DNA from: Bacteroidales bacterium UBA2712
Lineage (GTDB): Bacteria; Bacteroidota; Bacteroidia; Bacteroidales; Paludibacteraceae
DNA: 64,000 nt
Reading direction: 5' to 3'
Assembly: GCA_002354055.1 (NCBI GenBank)
Contig: DEKW01000003.1
Location: 62,001-126,000 of the forward strand
Part shown: piece by piece, positions 61,366 to 64,000 of the stretch
How positions within the stretch are numbered: the stretch's first letter is position 1
Layout of the letters: each line of letters opens with the position of its first letter
Program-made: the position numbers and the translations under genes
The notes under the pieces: model-generated
Seen by the model: only the letters and a program-made list of their open reading frames with translations
The model's database searches: none
Told to the model about the DNA's origin: nothing

Positions 61366-62211
61366 ATGATTTCTATTTGTATACCAACATATAATAAGCC
61401 CAAGGAGTTGCGTAGGTTGTTAGATAGCATTGCGCAACAAACTTATAATAATTTTGAAATCATCATCTCGGATGATACACCAGATGCGGATAGTATCAAA
61501 CAAGTAATTGTGAATTACCCTCAATTGTCTATTTGTTATTATCATCATGACAAGCCATTGGGAAGTCCGGAAAATTGGAATTTTGCTATAGATCAAGCAC
61601 ATGGCGAGTACATAAAACTTATGCATGATGATGATTGGTTTGTATCAGAAGACGCATTGACGCGAATGGTGGAAGGACTGAAAAACGGGGAAATGGTTTT
61701 TTGCCAATCAAAGGACATTGACGCAAATGGAAGTATGGTCTATTGCAAATCTCCGGCGAAAGAGTATGTAGAGAAGGTATTGGAATATCCAACACACTTG
61801 TTATTAGGAAACTGGATTGGGGCTCCAAGTTGTGTGCTTCATCAAAAATCTGATCTTAGATACGATAAAAACCTTAAATGGTTTGTAGATATAGATTTCT
61901 ATATAATGCAAATTTTGCAATCTAAGAATCATATTTCGTACGTACCAATGAATCTGGTATATATAGGAGTTGATGGTAAACGTGTGACCAATGAGTGCAT
62001 TACCGATTTACAGGTGATAGGGAAGGAGTATTTTTATTGTTTAGAGAAATACCGTAAGTTACATATAATAAGTTTTAAAGATTATTGTTATTTGATATAC
62101 TGTTTTCTTAGGGATTACAAACTGAAGGAATATAATGATTTTAGGCCATATTGTAATTCTATATTGGGAATAACGATTTTTAACGTTTACAAAATGAGGA
62201 AACGATTATGA
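61366..62211 (+). CDS. Family 2 glycosyltransferase
   Basis: 281 aa from ATG 61366 (a TTG at 61351 is less likely). MISICIPTYNKPKELRRLL, NFEIIISDDTPDAD and EYIKLMHDDDWFVSEDAL (DDD acceptor/metal site) mark a GT2 enzyme. The last 4 bp overlap the fucosyltransferase gene. Strongly AT-rich. Confidence 0.88.
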   Translation: MISICIPTYNKPKELRRLLDSIAQQTYNNFEIIISDDTPDADSIKQVIVNYPQLSICYYHHDKPLGSPENWNFAIDQAHGEYIKLMHDDDWFVSEDALTRMVEGLKNGEMVFCQSKDIDANGSMVYCKSPAKEYVEKVLEYPTHLLLGNWIGAPSCVLHQKSDLRYDKNLKWFVDIDFYIMQILQSKNHISYVPMNLVYIGVDGKRVTNECITDLQVIGKEYFYCLEKYRKLHIISFKDYCYLIYCFLRDYKLKEYNDFRPYCNSILGITIFNVYKMRKRL

Positions 62212-63047
62212 TTATACTTAACATAGAGGGTCGGTTAGGGAATCAGTTATTTGAATATGCGTTTGCACACAAAGTGTCGACGCAATTCCGTTCAATGTTA
62301 CTTATTGATAATGCTCGAGATTTCTATCTGCCAAAGTATTTTAGGTTAAATAAAATTTATAATCAAATAGAGAAAATACCATATATCCGCACTAAGTATC
62401 GTCAAAAAGTAGCAAATCTAAAAGTCAAGAACACCCTTGATTTTACTGATTGCACTTTAATTCCAGAGAATGTTATAGCTAACCTACAGGACAATGCGTA
62501 TTATAAAGGATATTTCCAGTCAATGATATATTTTGAGCCGATTAATGTGAGCAAGTTGTTTCAAATACGTGAGGAATATATTGGACAATATTCAAATAAA
62601 TATAAAGATGAGTTTGGGCAAAACAAAACAATTGTAGTGCACGTACGAAGAGGTGATTATTTGACACATGGGGTTGCAATAGGATCAACACAAGCTGATG
62701 TATCACTGCCTAAGAAATATTATGATGAGTGCTTTAGACGTATTTCGAATATTGAAACTTACCAAATTTATTTCATTGGAGATGATATGGACTATGCAAA
62801 AGAAGTGGGCAAAGAATATAATAGTGCAAAATATGTTCATGAGTCAGAAATCATCGATTTTCAGTTATTGATGAATGCCGATATCTGTGTCATATCAAAT
62901 AGTACGTTTGCTTGGTGGGGGGCATATTTGAATCCCAAAGAGAACAAACAAGTATATGCCCCTAAGTATTTCTTAGGATTTCATGAAAAAAAAGAGTTTC
63001 CTAATGGTATATATATCAAAACGGGATACAAGGAAATTGAATGGTAG
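62208..63047 (+). CDS. GT11 alpha-1,2-fucosyltransferase
   Basis: 279 aa. Hallmarks of family GT11: NIEGRLGNQLFEYAFAHKV at the N-terminus, the donor-binding VVHVRRGDYLTHG (HxRRxDY) and NSTFAWWGAYLNP. It probably adds L-fucose from GDP-fucose to the polysaccharide, which may mimic host glycans. Acceptor unknown. The start lies 4 bp inside the preceding gene. Confidence 0.93.
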   Translation: MIILNIEGRLGNQLFEYAFAHKVSTQFRSMLLIDNARDFYLPKYFRLNKIYNQIEKIPYIRTKYRQKVANLKVKNTLDFTDCTLIPENVIANLQDNAYYKGYFQSMIYFEPINVSKLFQIREEYIGQYSNKYKDEFGQNKTIVVHVRRGDYLTHGVAIGSTQADVSLPKKYYDECFRRISNIETYQIYFIGDDMDYAKEVGKEYNSAKYVHESEIIDFQLLMNADICVISNSTFAWWGAYLNPKENKQVYAPKYFLGFHEKKEFPNGIYIKTGYKEIEW

Positions 63048-63049
63048 GA

Positions 63050-64000
63050 ATGGCTAATATTAGACAATCAAATATAGAATTGTTGCGAATGCTATGTATG
63101 TTTTATATAGTATTGCATCATGTGATTGTGCATGCTTTGCCGATGGTTCCCGATTTTTCAATATTTATGGGAGCGGAGTGGTATTTCATACAATTGTTAA
63201 ACGCATTTTGTTTTGTAGCAGTTAATGTATTTATTCTTATTTCTGGTTATTTTGGAATAAAAGTTAAATTCAAAGGTTTCTTGCGCCTATATATTATGTG
63301 CGCTTTTTATTCCTGTATACTTTATCATCTTCATTTGTACGAAATAGGGAGTCATATTAATCGCTGGAGTCTATATAATACAATATTTCCGTTTAGTTAT
63401 AATCCAGGATGGTGGTTCGTGATGTGTTATTTGTTATTATATCTCATATCTCCAATCTTGAATTCCGTGGTTGAGACATGCAGTAAAAAGAAATATCAGT
63501 ATGTATTGTTATTGGCTACAATAGTCATTGTATATTTCGGATTTTACAGGGATCAAGATTTTGTAAATTATGGTTTTTCTCTGTATCATTTTGCATATTT
63601 ATATTTAATAGGAGGTTATCTGCGTAGATTTGCCTCATTATCTTCGAGAATTCGATTCTACTCTGTAAGTGTATATGTATTGGGGTCTTTTATTATGTGT
63701 GGGAATGCCATCATAGCAGCAAAATATAATGTTGATACTCATGTGTGGTTCAGAACTTTACAATACAATCACCCTATGCTTATCATAAATTCTATAGCCT
63801 TATTATTATTTGTGCTCTCTTTTGATTTTAATAGTAAGGTAATCAATTTTTTAGCCCCATCATCTTTAGCAGTTTATTTAATTCACGACAATAATTATTT
63901 TAGAGATACAATATACTCGTATATTTCCGGTGCATACATAGGCGCGAATCAGGGGGGGGGGCGATTATTGGTTCTATTCGCTGCCACAGCCTGCATTTGG
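63050..64000 (+). CDS. Acyltransferase family 3 protein with an in-frame G10 tract (3' end outside window)
   Basis: 317 codons visible from ATG 63050, 2 bp after the fucosyltransferase stop; the frame is open to the window end. MANIRQSNIELLRMLCMFYIVLHHV is the standard AT3 N-terminus with the conserved His in LHHV; at least eight hydrophobic segments follow (FVAVNVFILISGYF, GWWFVMCYLLLYLISP, FAYLYLIGGYL). It O-acylates surface polysaccharide. At codons 301-304 a run of ten G encodes QGGG; the frame then continues into the hydrophobic RLLVLFAATACIW, so this copy appears to be in the ON state. Confidence 0.85.
   Translation, partial: MANIRQSNIELLRMLCMFYIVLHHVIVHALPMVPDFSIFMGAEWYFIQLLNAFCFVAVNVFILISGYFGIKVKFKGFLRLYIMCAFYSCILYHLHLYEIGSHINRWSLYNTIFPFSYNPGWWFVMCYLLLYLISPILNSVVETCSKKKYQYVLLLATIVIVYFGFYRDQDFVNYGFSLYHFAYLYLIGGYLRRFASLSSRIRFYSVSVYVLGSFIMCGNAIIAAKYNVDTHVWFRTLQYNHPMLIINSIALLLFVLSFDFNSKVINFLAPSSLAVYLIHDNNYFRDTIYSYISGAYIGANQGGGRLLVLFAATACIW
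63952..63961 (+). repeat. G10 homopolymer tract in the acyltransferase gene
   Basis: Ten consecutive G inside a coding region in otherwise AT-rich sequence. A gain or loss of one base would shift the frame shortly before the last TM segments. Confidence 0.85.

Overview
The window comes from a member of the Bacteroidales (phylum Bacteroidota), probably a gut or rumen lineage; the genus cannot be fixed from sequence alone. The evidence is the TTTG-N20-TAnnTTTG promoters in place of -35/-10 boxes, A-rich gene leaders without clear Shine-Dalgarno sites, a type III glutamine synthetase, meso-diaminopimelate dehydrogenase, menaquinone methyltransferase, a single-chain glycyl-tRNA synthetase and O-antigen genes of Bacteroides type. 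The first 36 kb looks like GC-richer core genome. From about 36 kb onward the sequence is visibly AT-richer and has the character of an accessory region.

Core part (1-36 kb): an AddA/AddB-like helicase-nuclease pair cut by the left edge; an HprK-like P-loop protein; mtaB; a nitroreductase; a run pdxA-alaS-gtrA-like-guaD-lplA-aminotransferase closed by a strong bidirectional terminator; glyS and a secreted hydrolase on the minus strand; a VWA protein; glnN-glmS-ddh-menG-Dabb-secreted protein; an outer-membrane protein and tRNA-Glu(CTC) on minus. A stress-signalling operon follows (28.3-34.3 kb): a Cache/SpoIIE phosphatase fused to an RsbW-like ATPase, a STAS protein, an alarmone synthetase, a kinase-like protein, a MESH1-like alarmone hydrolase and a tyrosine-type phosphatase. 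Rubrerythrin and Fe/Mn superoxide dismutase end the core part.

Accessory part (36-64 kb): a surface-polysaccharide locus split by an island of conflict-type genes. Left of the island are wzt (export ATPase) and fdtA (sugar ketoisomerase). Right of it are a FemAB-like acyltransferase, a NeuD-like acetyltransferase, a beta-propeller protein, an acyl carrier protein, a KAS III enzyme, a DegT aminotransferase, three family-2 glycosyltransferases, an alpha-1,2-fucosyltransferase and an acyltransferase-3 gene carrying a G10 tract, cut by the right edge. Together they suggest synthesis, unusual acylation, fucosylation and phase-variable acylation of a polysaccharide with a 3-amino-3,6-dideoxyhexose.

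The island (38.9-54.1 kb) holds a BRO/DinD-like protein; a GHKL-ATPase/nuclease with a 286-aa protein and a 4-TM protein; a Cas2/SinR-like protein with a PIN nuclease; a DUF1016 nuclease; an unknown protein coupled to a 3-TM protein; a DUF262 protein with an ABC-type ATPase; and a cytosolic trypsin-like protease. Between these modules lie repeated decayed 5' stubs of polysaccharide genes (GNAT, left-handed-beta-helix acetyltransferase, fdtA), and two of the modules share a duplicated palindromic promoter. The island appears to have been built piece by piece into an older sugar-biosynthesis operon. The best candidates for undescribed systems are the GHKL/286-aa/4-TM operon and the DUF262/ATPase pair.

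The window also carries many short degenerate repeat clusters. They lie between genes, and several lie in frame inside conserved proteins (AddA, AddB, MtaB, GlyS, GlmS twice, MenG, VWA, DegT).
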